From: Symploca sp. SIO2E9 | Lineage (GTDB): Bacteria > Cyanobacteriota > Cyanobacteriia > Cyanobacteriales > Coleofasciculaceae | Direction: 5' to 3' | Assembly (NCBI GenBank): GCA_010692645.1 | Contig: JAAHGS010000024.1 | Span: forward strand, 1 to 64,000 | DNA: 64,000 nucleotides | Shown here: positions 50,261 to 60,096 of the stretch, piece after piece | How the letters are laid out: the number at the start of each line of letters is the position of its first letter | Numbering within the stretch: the stretch's first letter is position 1 | Made by a program: the position numbers and the translations under genes | Notes under the pieces: generated by a model | The model's database searches: none | Seen by the model: the letters and a program-made list of their open reading frames with translations, nothing else | What the model was told of the DNA's origin: nothing

Positions 50261-53200
50261 ATGAATAAAAGAACTATTGCCACACTAGATGGTAATGAGG
50301 CAGTCGCCAAGATTGCCTACCAACTCAATGAAGTAGTTGCTATTTATCCCATCACCCCCTCTTCACCGATGGGTGAGTGGGCTGATGCTTGGTCATCGGA
50401 AGGAAAACCTAACATTTGGGGTACTGTTCCCTCAGTGGTAGAGATGCAGAGTGAGGGTGGTGCTGCTGCTGCCGTGCATGGGGCTTTGCAGACTGGCTCA
50501 ATGACGACAACCTTCACGGCATCTCAGGGTTTATTGTTAATGCTCCCTAACCTGTATAAAATTGCCGGAGAACTGACTTCAACGGCGTTACATGTGGCGG
50601 CACGCTCACTTGCAGCCCAGGCCCTCTCTATATTTGGTGATCATCAAGATGTGATGGCATGCCGTGCCACTGGCTTGGCGATGTTAGCTTCAGCGTCGGT
50701 GCAGGAAGCTCACGATTTTGCTCTGATTGCCCAAGCTGCTACTCTGGATTCACGAGTACCCTTTATCCATTTCTTCGATGGTTTCCGTACTTCCCACGAA
50801 GTGCAAAAAATCGAATTGCTCTGTGATGACGATCTAAGGGCAATGATTGATAATGGACTGGTTAGAGCTCACCGCCAAAGGGCTTTATCCCCTGATCATC
50901 CAGTATTAAGGGGTACAGCGCAAAACCCAGATGTTTATTTCCAAGGGCGGGAAACAGTTAATCCCTATTACAGCATCTGTCCCGATATTGTCCAGAAGTA
51001 TATGGACAAGTTTGCTGAATTGACAGGGCGTAGTTATCAGCTATTTGAATATCATGGTGCCCCAGATGCCGAACGAGTAATCGTACTCATGGCTTCTGGT
51101 TGCGAGGCAGTACATGAAACTGTAGACTATCTTACTAGTAGTGGTGAGAAAGTTGGCGTCTTGAAAGTAAGGCTTTATCGCCCCTTTGCTCAAGAGCGGT
51201 TTGTTGCTGCCTTGCCAGCAAGTACTAAAGCAGTTGCCGTTCTCGATCGCACTAAAGAACCAGGTGCCTGTGGCGAGCCTTTATACTTGGATGTTGTGGC
51301 GGCAATTCACGAAGCCCAGTTTGGCTCAGATGTCAAACTTAAAGCTAAAGTCCAAAATCTAAAATCAGTTGTTGGTGGTCGCTATGGTTTATCCTCAAAG
51401 GAATTAACTCCGGCAATGATTAAGGGTATCTTTGATAACCTTGCTACCGAGATGCCGAAAAACCACTTCACCATTGGCATTAATGACGACCTCACCTATA
51501 CCAGCTTACCCTACGAACCTAGCTTTTCTACAGAATCTCAACAGGTCGTGCGGGCAATGTTTTATGGTTTAGGTTCAGATGGTACTGTCGGTGCGAATAA
51601 GAATTCGATCAAGATTATTGGTACAGAAACTGATAACTATGCCCAAGGTTACTTTGTCTACGACTCCAAGAAATCTGGTTCAGTTACTGTTTCTCACCTA
51701 CGCTTTGGCCCTGAGCCGATCCGTTCTACCTATTTAATCAGTAAAGCTAATTTTGTTGCCTGCCACCAGTGGGTATTCCTAGAACAATTAGATGTTCTCA
51801 GTGGTGCTACTAATGGCGCTACTTTACTACTCAATAGTCCCTATCCTCCAGAGGAAGTTTGGGGTCGCCTGCCTTACCCCGTGCAGGAGCAAATTATTAG
51901 CAAACAACTGAAATTGTATACTATTGACGCTACTAAAGTGGCTATTAGTAGTGGTATGGGTCGCCGCATTAACACTGTTATGCAGACCTGTTTCTTTGCC
52001 CTAGCTAAGATTTTACCCCGAGAAGAAGCGATCGCTAAAATTAAAAAGTCGATTGAAAAAACTTATGGCAAGAAAGGGGCAGAAATTGTCCGCATGAATA
52101 GGGAAGCTGTGGATAATACCCTAGCAAATTTGCATCAAGTGGAGGTGCCAGCGAAAGCAGATAGTAAGATTGAAAGAAGGCTGCCAGTTCCTGATACTGC
52201 TCCAGTATTTGTGCAGGAAATTTTGGGCAAGATCATTTCCCGTCAAGGTGATGAAATTCCAGTTAGTGCTTTACCAGCAGATGGAACCTATCCCACTGGC
52301 ACGACAAAATGGGAAAAACGCAATGTTGGCATTGCAATTCCAGTATGGGATCCTGATGTTTGTGTTCAGTGCGGTAAGTGTGTTATGGTTTGCCCTCACG
52401 GTGTGATTAGAGGCAAGTCTTATCACCAGCAGCATTTAGAGGCAGCACCAGCCACATTTAAGTATACCGACACTAAGGATAAGGAATTTGCTGGTGATAA
52501 ATTCACGATTCAGGTAGCGGCAGAAGACTGCACCGGCTGCGGTATCTGTGTAGATATTTGTCCTGCTAAGAATAAGTCTCAGCCGCGCCTGAAAGCAATT
52601 AACATGGAACCCCAGTTGCCTTTAAGAGAATCTGAGCGGGAAAATTGGGATTTCTTCCTCAAAATTCCTAATCCAGACCGGAGTAAACTGCATTTAGACC
52701 GCATTCGGCAGCAACAGTGGCAAGAGCCTTTGTTTGAATTCTCTGGTGCCTGTGCTGGTTGTGGTGAGACCCCTTATATTAAGTTAGCAACTCAGTTATT
52801 TGGCGATCGCATGGTGGTTGCCAATGCTACTGGTTGCTCCTCGATTTACGGCGGCAACCTGCCGACAACACCATGGGCACAGAATGCCGAAGGTAGGGGT
52901 CCAGCTTGGTCAAATAGTCTTTTTGAAGATAACGCTGAATTTGGTCTTGGCTTCCGTGTCTCCATTGACAAGCAGAGCCAATTCGCTACTGAACTTGTCG
53001 AGAAGTTGGCTAGTGAAATTGGCGATAATCTCGCTAGTGCCATACTCAACGCCGAACAAAAAACTGAAGCCGATATCTGGGAACAAAGGGAGCGAGTTGC
53101 TAAGCTTCAAGATAAACTAGAGCAGATTATTAACTCCAATAATCTCAAATCAGAAGACGCTAAGCAACTACTAAGCCTTGCCGACTATCTGGTTAAAAAG

Positions 53201-53845
53201 AGTGTCTGGATTATCGGTGGTGATGGTTGGGCTTATGATATTGGTTATGGTGGTTTAGATCATGTTATTGCCAGTGGGCGCAATGTTAATATTCTGATTC
53301 TCGATACAGAAGTATATTCCAACACTGGGGGGCAAGCCTCAAAAGCAACTCCCAAGGCAGCAGTAGCCAAGTTTGCGGCGGGCGGCAAACCTGCTGCTAA
53401 GAAAGACTTAGGCTTAATGGCAATGACTTACGGTAATGTTTATGTTGCCAGTGTCGCCATGGGGGCGCGAGACGAACATACCCTCAAGGCTTTTCTGGAG
53501 GCAGAGGCTTATCAGGGTCCATCCCTAATTATGGCCTATTCCCACTGTATTGCTCACGGTATTAATATGACAACGGCGATGTCTCATCAAAAGGCATTAG
53601 TGGATTCGGGACGCTGGTTGCTTTATCGTTACAATCCAGACTTGGTGCAGGAGGGCAAAAATCCTTTACAAATAGATATGCGCTCACCGAAATCTCCTGT
53701 GGAAAAATCCATGTATGAGGAAAATCGCTTCAAAATGCTGACTAAGAGCAAACCAGAGGAGGCTAAGCAACTGCTGCAAGGGGCACAGCAGGATGTGGAT
53801 ACTAGGTGGCAGATGTATCAGTATCTGGCAGCTCGTAATAAGTAA
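50261..53845 (+). CDS. nifJ: Pyruvate:ferredoxin/flavodoxin oxidoreductase
   Basis: The 1194-aa single-chain enzyme oxidises pyruvate plus CoA to acetyl-CoA and CO2, reducing ferredoxin or flavodoxin. The N-terminal domain starts with AVAKIAYQLNEVVAIYPITP. Two ferredoxin-like 4Fe4S motifs are at Cys701-Cys711 (CVQCGKCVMVC) and Cys757-Cys767 (CTGCGICVDIC). The proximal cluster begins at CAGCGE (831-836). The TPP-binding GDGWAYDIGYGGLDHV is near 987. In cyanobacteria it works in fermentation, low iron or nitrogen fixation; no nif genes are in this window. It ends …ARNK with its TAA in a heptamer array. A DHOD-like gene follows. Confidence 0.97.
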   Translation: MNKRTIATLDGNEAVAKIAYQLNEVVAIYPITPSSPMGEWADAWSSEGKPNIWGTVPSVVEMQSEGGAAAAVHGALQTGSMTTTFTASQGLLLMLPNLYKIAGELTSTALHVAARSLAAQALSIFGDHQDVMACRATGLAMLASASVQEAHDFALIAQAATLDSRVPFIHFFDGFRTSHEVQKIELLCDDDLRAMIDNGLVRAHRQRALSPDHPVLRGTAQNPDVYFQGRETVNPYYSICPDIVQKYMDKFAELTGRSYQLFEYHGAPDAERVIVLMASGCEAVHETVDYLTSSGEKVGVLKVRLYRPFAQERFVAALPASTKAVAVLDRTKEPGACGEPLYLDVVAAIHEAQFGSDVKLKAKVQNLKSVVGGRYGLSSKELTPAMIKGIFDNLATEMPKNHFTIGINDDLTYTSLPYEPSFSTESQQVVRAMFYGLGSDGTVGANKNSIKIIGTETDNYAQGYFVYDSKKSGSVTVSHLRFGPEPIRSTYLISKANFVACHQWVFLEQLDVLSGATNGATLLLNSPYPPEEVWGRLPYPVQEQIISKQLKLYTIDATKVAISSGMGRRINTVMQTCFFALAKILPREEAIAKIKKSIEKTYGKKGAEIVRMNREAVDNTLANLHQVEVPAKADSKIERRLPVPDTAPVFVQEILGKIISRQGDEIPVSALPADGTYPTGTTKWEKRNVGIAIPVWDPDVCVQCGKCVMVCPHGVIRGKSYHQQHLEAAPATFKYTDTKDKEFAGDKFTIQVAAEDCTGCGICVDICPAKNKSQPRLKAINMEPQLPLRESERENWDFFLKIPNPDRSKLHLDRIRQQQWQEPLFEFSGACAGCGETPYIKLATQLFGDRMVVANATGCSSIYGGNLPTTPWAQNAEGRGPAWSNSLFEDNAEFGLGFRVSIDKQSQFATELVEKLASEIGDNLASAILNAEQKTEADIWEQRERVAKLQDKLEQIINSNNLKSEDAKQLLSLADYLVKKSVWIIGGDGWAYDIGYGGLDHVIASGRNVNILILDTEVYSNTGGQASKATPKAAVAKFAAGGKPAAKKDLGLMAMTYGNVYVASVAMGARDEHTLKAFLEAEAYQGPSLIMAYSHCIAHGINMTTAMSHQKALVDSGRWLLYRYNPDLVQEGKNPLQIDMRSPKSPVEKSMYEENRFKMLTKSKPEEAKQLLQGAQQDVDTRWQMYQYLAARNK

Positions 53846-53870
53846 TAAGTAATAAGTAATAAGTAATAAG
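53836..53870. repeat. Heptamer array (TAAGTAA) at the nifJ stop
   Basis: About five copies of the heptamer. The first unit contains the nifJ stop codon, the same arrangement as at the PfkB-family gene (27081). Confidence 0.85.
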
Positions 53871-54088
53871 GAAGAAATATGTTCGTTGCTGTTTATTGCT
53901 TATTACTTAAAGTCAGGACAAGATAGTGAGCATTTTTATTGTATATTTTATGGTTGAATTAGAATTATTTAAACCCTCTCCCCCTCTCCCTCTCTCCCCC
54001 TCTCCCCCTCTTATTGAAGACATCAATTAAATCCTGACAGCTTATCTGTAACAGGCTGTTTTCTATTTGGTCTAATGGGAGAAGAGAA

Positions 54089-55084
54089 ATGGATCTAAGT
54101 ACAAATTATATGGGGTTAAAGTTGCGATCGCCTTTGGTAGTTGGCGCGGCTGCACCTTTAACTGAAAATCTTGATAACCTTAAGCTTATGGAGGATGCTG
54201 GCGCGGCGGCGGTGGTTTTGCATTCTTTATTTGAGGAACAATTAAGGCAGGAGCAGTTTGAGTTACACCATCATTTGGAGTATGGTACTGAAAGTTTTGC
54301 TGAGGCTTTAACTTATTTCCCAGAACCAGAAATTTTTCATGTGGAAGCTGAGGAGTATCTTGATCACATCCGCAGGGCTAAGGAGATGGTTGATATTCCG
54401 ATTATTGCTAGTCTTAATGGTTCAAGTTTGGGTGGATGGTGTGATTATGCCGCTGAGATTGAGCAAGCAGGAGCTGATGCTTTGGAATTAAATATCTATT
54501 CTATTCCCACTAGCATGGATATAACTGGGGCGCAGTTAGAGCAGAACTACATTGATATTTTACAGGCAGTCAAATCGCAGCTGAAGATTCCAGTGGCTAT
54601 CAAAGTTAGCCCTTTCTTGAGTAATACAGCAAATATGGCTAAACAGTTGGTTGAGGCTGGTGCAAATGCGCTAGTTTTATTTAATCGCTTCTATCAACCG
54701 GATATCGATTTAGAGGAGTTGGAAGTAACACCTAATATTTTACTCAGTACGCCGCAAGCAATGCGTCTGCCTCTACGCTGGATTGCTATTCTTTATGGTC
54801 GTTTAGCAGTGGATTTTGCTGCTACTAGTGGTATTCACAAAGCGCAGGATGTTTTGAAAATGCTAATGGTTGGTGCTAATGTCACTTTACTAGTAAGTGT
54901 GCTACTGCGCCATGGCATTGAGCATATTGCCGAAATTGAGCAGGGAATGCGCAAGTGGATGGAAGCTAATGAGTATGAGTCTGTTAAGCAAATGCAGGGT
55001 AGTATGAGTCAGCTTAATTGCCCAGATGCTAGTGCTTTTGAAAGGGTTCAGTATATGAAGGCAATTCAAAGTTATAAAGTGTAG
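54089..55084 (+). CDS. Dihydroorotate dehydrogenase-like flavoprotein
   Basis: The 331-aa TIM-barrel FMN protein is similar to class 1 DHOD (LRSPLVVGAAAPLTENL, IIASLNGSSLGGWCDYAAEIE, ADALELNIY, IPVAIKVSPFLS, NALVLFNRFY). This cyanobacterial clade usually sits next to nifJ and is not the housekeeping PyrD. Its substrate is not established. It follows nifJ by 243 bases and could be co-transcribed. The C-terminus (MKAIQSYK) is normal. Confidence 0.88.
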   Translation: MDLSTNYMGLKLRSPLVVGAAAPLTENLDNLKLMEDAGAAAVVLHSLFEEQLRQEQFELHHHLEYGTESFAEALTYFPEPEIFHVEAEEYLDHIRRAKEMVDIPIIASLNGSSLGGWCDYAAEIEQAGADALELNIYSIPTSMDITGAQLEQNYIDILQAVKSQLKIPVAIKVSPFLSNTANMAKQLVEAGANALVLFNRFYQPDIDLEELEVTPNILLSTPQAMRLPLRWIAILYGRLAVDFAATSGIHKAQDVLKMLMVGANVTLLVSVLLRHGIEHIAEIEQGMRKWMEANEYESVKQMQGSMSQLNCPDASAFERVQYMKAIQSYKV

Positions 55085-55329
55085 TCATTAACAATTCATT
55101 AACAATAGGGTAAGAACTACTTACTAGTAGCGAAAAACCTACCGCAAGGATGTCACTGGGGTAGGATATCACTATATGTTACAAAGAAGTAAGCTGCATC
55201 CCACGTCTTTTAAGCGTGGGATGTAGCGTTAAGGCTTTCAAGCCGCGTTAGATGTTTGGTTGATACTCGATTGTAGACATACTATCATTATTAAAAGGGT
55301 TGGGAGTTCAACCCTAGGCGTAGGAGATG
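55085..55329. other. Intergenic region with hairpin typical of IS200/IS605 ends
   Basis: CATCCCACG (55197-55205) and CGTGGGATG (55215-55223) form a 9-bp stem. A GC-rich stretch follows (AAGGCTTTCAAGCCGCG). Hairpins of this sort mark cyanobacterial IS200/IS605 ends. No gene here. Confidence 0.4.
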
Positions 55330-55821
55330 TTAGACAGGCTGTGCCTGCAATCTCTGCTTGATGCCTGAATCCCACGAATTCAATTCGTGGGAGTGGCTCA
55401 ATTCGGTTAACTCATAGGGGCACTGACTGGGGAAAGCTTCCAGGAGCAACCCAGTTTCCGCCCGTGCCCGTTTCCGGGCTTCGGCGTAGCTCTCGGCAAA
55501 GATGCTCTCAAGATATGGTTTGAGGCTAGGAGAATCTTTCAAGGCATCCCTGATACGACTACGATGCTCGATGATGCTGCTTTCCCATCCTCCTTTCCTC
55601 TCTAGAGGTTGGAATTCCCACTTGAGTAGGTGGAGCAGCAACACAATCAGGTTGCTTTTGAGACTACGACGCTCACTTCGCCCCATATCTTCGATTTCCT
55701 CAATCAGATTCTCCCAATCCACCTCCGTGTAGTTTTGGTTGCGCAGCTTTTGGGCGGTTGTTTCAAGCCAACGCAGGTAATCTGTTTCATATAGAGTTGT
55801 ATGATTAATCTGAGTAGCCAT
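55330..55821 (-). CDS. DUF29-family protein
   Basis: The 163-aa helical protein has the family signature start (TTLYETDYLRWLETTAQKLRN), then VDWENLIEEIEDMGRSERRSLKSNL and LLLHLLKWEFQP. The DUF29 family is expanded in cyanobacteria without known function. ATG 55821 is preferred over an upstream start at 55869. The last 22 residues (SHSHELNSWDSGIKQ…) are encoded by a palindromic segment (55371-55391), so the C-terminus was probably rewritten by a repeat insertion. Confidence 0.85.
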   Translation of the reverse strand: MATQINHTTLYETDYLRWLETTAQKLRNQNYTEVDWENLIEEIEDMGRSERRSLKSNLIVLLLHLLKWEFQPLERKGGWESSIIEHRSRIRDALKDSPSLKPYLESIFAESYAEARKRARAETGLLLEAFPSQCPYELTELSHSHELNSWDSGIKQRLQAQPV

Positions 55822-56111
55822 GGTATCAGGTTTAATCCCTATGAAGGATTCTAACTGTTGCGATCGCATGATTGCGCTGAGCTTCGCTCAATCGCTGTGC
55901 GCTATCCCCTACAGCCCTCTGGGCATCCAACGGCCGGGGTAATCGCTTTTAGCGCTGGCGCTACCACGCAAATCGCGCCATCTCAAAGATTTTGATCGAA
56001 ATTGATAAATGAATCGACGCGTCTAGTCAACTAGGGCTGTATTTCAAGCCACCGATATACCTGTAGGATTATCGGTAGCTTGTTGACTCTTGCCAAATCA
56101 CTGACGGTACA

Positions 56112-56942
56112 CTAGCTCTTAGCATCCCAAACAGGCTGTTCTATTTTCTCGTAAGCGTCAGCTTGTGGTGCACTGCCGTACCAAGGTTTGCCAGAGAAGT
56201 AAACTGCATCCTGAGGTAGAAACGTTCCTTTGCCAGGTAATGTCATCGGCTGGCGCATATAGAAGAAGAAGTTTATGTTTGGGTCTTCTGCACCAATCTG
56301 TTGGGCAGCTTCCAAGGTGACACCAGAGACTTTCTTAACAAGATTATTCCAATCTGCACCACCATATTGAGCTACATTTGGTTTCTTACTCCAATTAACA
56401 ACACTCTTATAGTACCCGTCAGCTTGCGGTGCGCTACCCCACCAAGGCTTACCAGAGAAAAATACGGCGTCTCTTGGGTTAAAGGTGCCTTTGCTGGGCA
56501 ATACCATTCCGTGTCGCATATAAAAGAAGAAGTTGATATTCGGATCGCCTTCGGCAATCTCTTTCGCTTGTTCTAATGTAATATTAGATACTCGCCTTAC
56601 CTCTCCGTCCCAATCGGCTTCACCATACTGGGCCACATTTTGCACTTTCGTCCATTCCAAATGGGCATTTATATACCCGTCAGCTTGTGGTGCGCTACCC
56701 CACCAGGGATCACCAGAGAAAAAGACAGCATCCTGTGGATTAAATTCGCCGCGACCCGGAAGGACCATGTACTCTCGCATGTAAAAAAAGAAGCCAATAT
56801 TGTCATCATCTGTGGCAATTTTCTTGGCATCTTCTAGCGAGATACCAGACTCATGGCGTACTTTTTGTTTCCACATTGAGTCCGGTGCACCACCGTATAG
56901 GGCGACATTAGGGACTTTGATTACTCGTTCCCAAACTTCCAT
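56112..56942 (-). CDS. Protein of three tandem ~88-aa domains, unknown family
   Basis: The 276-aa soluble protein has no signal peptide. Three domains at about 1-89, 90-176 and 177-276 each contain (P)NVAxYGGADW, then a helix (ISLEDAKKIA). Each continues with INFFFYMRxxMxLPxKGTFxPxDAVFFSGxPWWGSAPQADxY. Strong aromatic conservation (FFFYMR, PWWGSAPQAD) in every copy suggests ligand binding, as in multi-site lectins, but no lectin family is recognised. It stands alone between DUF29 and epimerase genes. Confidence 0.75.
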   Translation of the reverse strand: MEVWERVIKVPNVALYGGAPDSMWKQKVRHESGISLEDAKKIATDDDNIGFFFYMREYMVLPGRGEFNPQDAVFFSGDPWWGSAPQADGYINAHLEWTKVQNVAQYGEADWDGEVRRVSNITLEQAKEIAEGDPNINFFFYMRHGMVLPSKGTFNPRDAVFFSGKPWWGSAPQADGYYKSVVNWSKKPNVAQYGGADWNNLVKKVSGVTLEAAQQIGAEDPNINFFFYMRQPMTLPGKGTFLPQDAVYFSGKPWYGSAPQADAYEKIEQPVWDAKS

Positions 56943-57112
56943 TATTGAAACCTCTTATCGAAAGATTGAACTTTAGACAAAATTTGACTTTCTGTCTTCA
57001 GTCCATACATTCTTAAGACGATTCCAGAGAGCAAATTCTGAATTTTTCGAGTTAGAGGCTGTTTTTTCCCAATTTTTTGCCGCCCCCTTCCCCACTCCCC
57101 ACTCCCTATTCC

Positions 57113-58072
57113 CTATTTCCCACTCCCATACAAAGATTTAATCCATTCCCATTCCTTACTCAAACCTTCAGCTAAAGTAACCTGTGGCTGATACCCAATC
57201 AATTTCTTCGCCTTAGAAACATCAGCAGCAGTATGACGAGCATCTCCCATAGCCCTCTCAATATGGTTTCTACGAATTTTACGCCCGACAATTTGTTCCA
57301 TGGTATCAAGCACATCGGCTAACACCACTCGGCTACCGCCTCCAATATTGAAAATTTGACCAACTGCTTCTGGGGCTTTAGCAGCAGCGAGATTAGCAGC
57401 AACGGCATCGCTGATAAAGGTAAAGTCTCGGGTTTGTTGCCCATCGCCGTATATGGGAATTGCCTCATCAGCGATAACTGCCTTGAAGAATTTGTGGAAA
57501 GCCATATCTGGGCGCTGGCGAGGACCATAAACTGTAAAGTAACGCAGCGCCGTAAAGGGAACGTTAAAGTTTTGGTAATACAGTTGGCATAGTCTTTCAG
57601 CTGCTAACTTGGTGATTCCATAAGGAGAAACTGGCTGAGGGCAAATTGATTCTGAAGTAGGTAGGGTTTCGGCATTACCATACACTGAAGAGGTGGAAGC
57701 GAACACTAAGCGCTTGAGCTGCGGTGCATCCTTTGCCGATTCTAGCAAGATTTGCGTGGCGTTGATATTGCGTTCAGTATAAGCCCGAAAGCCTTTACCC
57801 CAGCTAGCACGCACGCCAGCTTGAGCAGCTTGATGATAGACTACTTCTACATCCTTGAGTAGAGCTTGCCAATCGAGATCCTCAATGTTGCCCTCAACTA
57901 ACTCAAAAGCTGGATGAGCTTCAAAAAGGGCGACATTCTTGCGCTTAAGTGTGGGATCGTAGTAATCATTAAATTGATCAATACCAATTACTCTCTCTCC
58001 TTGGTTCAAAAGTGCTTCTACCAGATGAGAACCAATAAAACCGGCAGCACCAGTAACGATATTAATAGCCAT
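57113..58072 (-). CDS. NAD-dependent nucleotide-sugar epimerase (UDP-glucuronate 4-epimerase-like)
   Basis: The 319-aa extended short-chain dehydrogenase has GAAGFIGSH at 8-16 binding NAD, the YxxxK catalytic pair in SPYGITKLAAE near 151, ALRYFTVYGPRQRPDMA and a C-terminal sugar-nucleotide domain. The YGPRQRPDMA motif and length favour UDP-glucuronate or UDP-glucose 4-epimerases that feed capsule or sheath polysaccharide. Its position next to the glycosyltransferase operon, though on the opposite strand, agrees. Confidence 0.85.
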   Translation of the reverse strand: MAINIVTGAAGFIGSHLVEALLNQGERVIGIDQFNDYYDPTLKRKNVALFEAHPAFELVEGNIEDLDWQALLKDVEVVYHQAAQAGVRASWGKGFRAYTERNINATQILLESAKDAPQLKRLVFASTSSVYGNAETLPTSESICPQPVSPYGITKLAAERLCQLYYQNFNVPFTALRYFTVYGPRQRPDMAFHKFFKAVIADEAIPIYGDGQQTRDFTFISDAVAANLAAAKAPEAVGQIFNIGGGSRVVLADVLDTMEQIVGRKIRRNHIERAMGDARHTAADVSKAKKLIGYQPQVTLAEGLSKEWEWIKSLYGSGK

Positions 58073-58468
58073 AAACTAAAGTCTCAAATAAGTTTGTTGA
58101 TTTTCTAGTGACTGTCAAAACAGAAATTCCAGACTCAGATTTGGTCAAGGAATCCTGATGTCAAGATTGAAGACGACTAGATGACCTATTGCTCAAACCC
58201 AATATGGCATATTTATAAAAATAGGCAATAATCTCCCTTCCTCCGGTAGATAAGCAGGTACAGATTTAACTTGCATCTTTAGATAGAGGGGGGGATGGGG
58301 AGAGGGGGAGATGGGGGGATGGGGAGATGGGGAGAGAATTTTAGAGCTTTCCTCAAAGGGTTGAAAGTTCAATGCTAGATGCACAATAGCTTAGTTCATC
58401 TAGACACTAGATGCTGACTTTGCTAGATTAGGGCTGAGTCTTGTATCTTGCCAGGACGAAGAAAATTT
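58073..58468. other. Intergenic region with purine-rich tandem tract
   Basis: It contains GGGGAGATGGG-type repeats at about 58285-58335, related to the C/T tract at 6690-6767. No gene is supported. It is followed by a small mobile element and then AT-rich promoter-like sequence up to the glycosyltransferase operon. Confidence 0.5.
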
Positions 58469-58619
58469 GGGAGCATGTCACCTTTGTAAGCCCTCACCCT
58501 AAATCCCTCTGGCAAGCCTGGGAGAGGGACTTTGAAGGCCTGATTCCCTTCTCCTAATGTTGCCAGAAGGGGCTGGGGGATGAGGGCAAAGGATTGATCT
58601 GCAAACCTAACATGCTCCC
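58469..58619. mobile_element. 151-bp MITE-like element with perfect 8-bp target duplication
   Basis: GGGAGCATGT (58469-58478) and ACATGCTCCC (58610-58619) are perfect 10-bp inverted repeats. GAAAATTT flanks both sides directly (58461-58468 and 58620-58627). Inside are CCCTCACCC…GGGATGAGGG and CCCTCTGGCAAGCCTGGGAGAGGG palindromes of the type widespread in cyanobacterial genomes. Non-coding. Confidence 0.9.
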
Positions 58620-58893
58620 GAAAATTTGCCCTACAGTCTCACCTATTGCGCGATAGCATCCGGAAAGCTAGCAGTTGAGTGTGTAGATTCTTATACCTGT
58701 CTACAAGTGAGCTTTAGTCGAAAATAAAAATCTACTAAAGGCTCCTTAACTGGGCTATGGAGGTTTATTGTTAATAGTAGCTGTCAGTAACTTATCTCAG
58801 AATAAATAGCTAAGACTCTAAAATAGGCATTGAAAATAATAGCCTCCGATTATATCACACAATTAGCCAATCGTCTTCAGCCAGAATTGGGTT

Positions 58894-60096
58894 ATGAAAA
58901 AACACTTCGTCTATTTTACTAGAGATATTTTACCACGAGCAGAAGCTCATTTAGTTCATGATGTCAATATGGCTAATGCTTCTGCTAACTTAGGTTATTC
59001 TTCGGTCTTAGTCTATTTAAGCAAAACAGAGGAGTCGCGCAATCCAGTTGATTGGTTCTATCCTTTTCGGCCTAAACAGCCTCAACAAGAACTGATCAAC
59101 TTTTATAATATCCAGGATAAGCTCAAGGTGACTTCACTGCCAATGCCTTGGCCGATTGGGAAAATTAATAGTAAACTGACTACCCCAAGCACGATTATCT
59201 GTCGTTACTATTTTCCAGTTCATATTTTCCCTCATACTAAAATTTTACACACTTTAGACTGGAACCTGATCAAAACTGCAGTTAAGCATCAAATTCCAGT
59301 TATTTATGAACGGGAACATTTTCAAAAAACTCCCTATGAGAAAGAAATTGTAGAAAGCCCCTTTTTTCAGGTAGCTGTAACGGTAGCTGATAATGTTCGA
59401 GAGGATATGATCAAACGGGGAATGCCGCCTGAAAAAATTATTAAACTCCACAGTGGCTTTAATCAGTCGTTTGCAGTCAGACAGCCGGAGAAAGCGGCGC
59501 AATGGCGCGAACAGTTATTGTCAGCAGGACGTAAACAGTTAGTAGTATATTCAGGGGGGCTTTATAAATTTAAAGGGGTGGATTTGCTGATTGAGGCTGC
59601 TCGGGAATTGCCAGAAGTTCAATTTGTCTTTGCTGGGGGTAAGGAATCTCAGGTAGAAGCTTACCGACAGCAGGCGCGAGAACAGCAAGCAAACAATGTT
59701 ACTTTTTTAGGCTACATTAAGCATGAGCAGTTACCAGTCTTACTGCAAGCAGCTGATGTTTTAGCTCACCCTCATTGTTCTGGAGAAGCAGCAAGTTTTA
59801 CCTCTCCCTTGAAACTCTTTGAGTACATGGCTTCTGGTACCCCAATTGTAGCCACAGAGATTCCCCCTTTAGCTGAATTTAGATCTTCAGGAGCAATTGC
59901 GGGTTGGTGCGAACCTGATAACCCCACTCAGTTTGCTCAATGTCTACAACAGGTATTGACAACTCATCCTCGGAAAATAGAAGGATATACCGATAATCTT
60001 GAGTTTGCCAGTCAGTTTTCTTGGGAAAATCGGATGGCAAAAATTTTTAGCTGTGTAGAAGAGCCAATGCGTCCGCAACTGCTAGAGAGCAAGTGA
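58894..60096 (+). CDS. GT4-family glycosyltransferase
   Basis: The 400-aa cytoplasmic GT-B enzyme has an N-terminal acceptor half (1-205) and a donor half with VVYSGGLYKFKGVDLLIEAA near 217, FVFAGGKESQ, HEQLPVLLQAADVLAHPHCS and SPLKLFEYMASGTPIVATEIPPLAEF (E-x7-E region near 298-325), the hallmarks of GT4. It adds a sugar to a lipid-linked or surface glycan; donor unknown. The stop overlaps the GTG of the next gene (GTGA), so translation is coupled. It opens the glycan operon. Confidence 0.88.
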   Translation: MKKHFVYFTRDILPRAEAHLVHDVNMANASANLGYSSVLVYLSKTEESRNPVDWFYPFRPKQPQQELINFYNIQDKLKVTSLPMPWPIGKINSKLTTPSTIICRYYFPVHIFPHTKILHTLDWNLIKTAVKHQIPVIYEREHFQKTPYEKEIVESPFFQVAVTVADNVREDMIKRGMPPEKIIKLHSGFNQSFAVRQPEKAAQWREQLLSAGRKQLVVYSGGLYKFKGVDLLIEAARELPEVQFVFAGGKESQVEAYRQQAREQQANNVTFLGYIKHEQLPVLLQAADVLAHPHCSGEAASFTSPLKLFEYMASGTPIVATEIPPLAEFRSSGAIAGWCEPDNPTQFAQCLQQVLTTHPRKIEGYTDNLEFASQFSWENRMAKIFSCVEEPMRPQLLESK

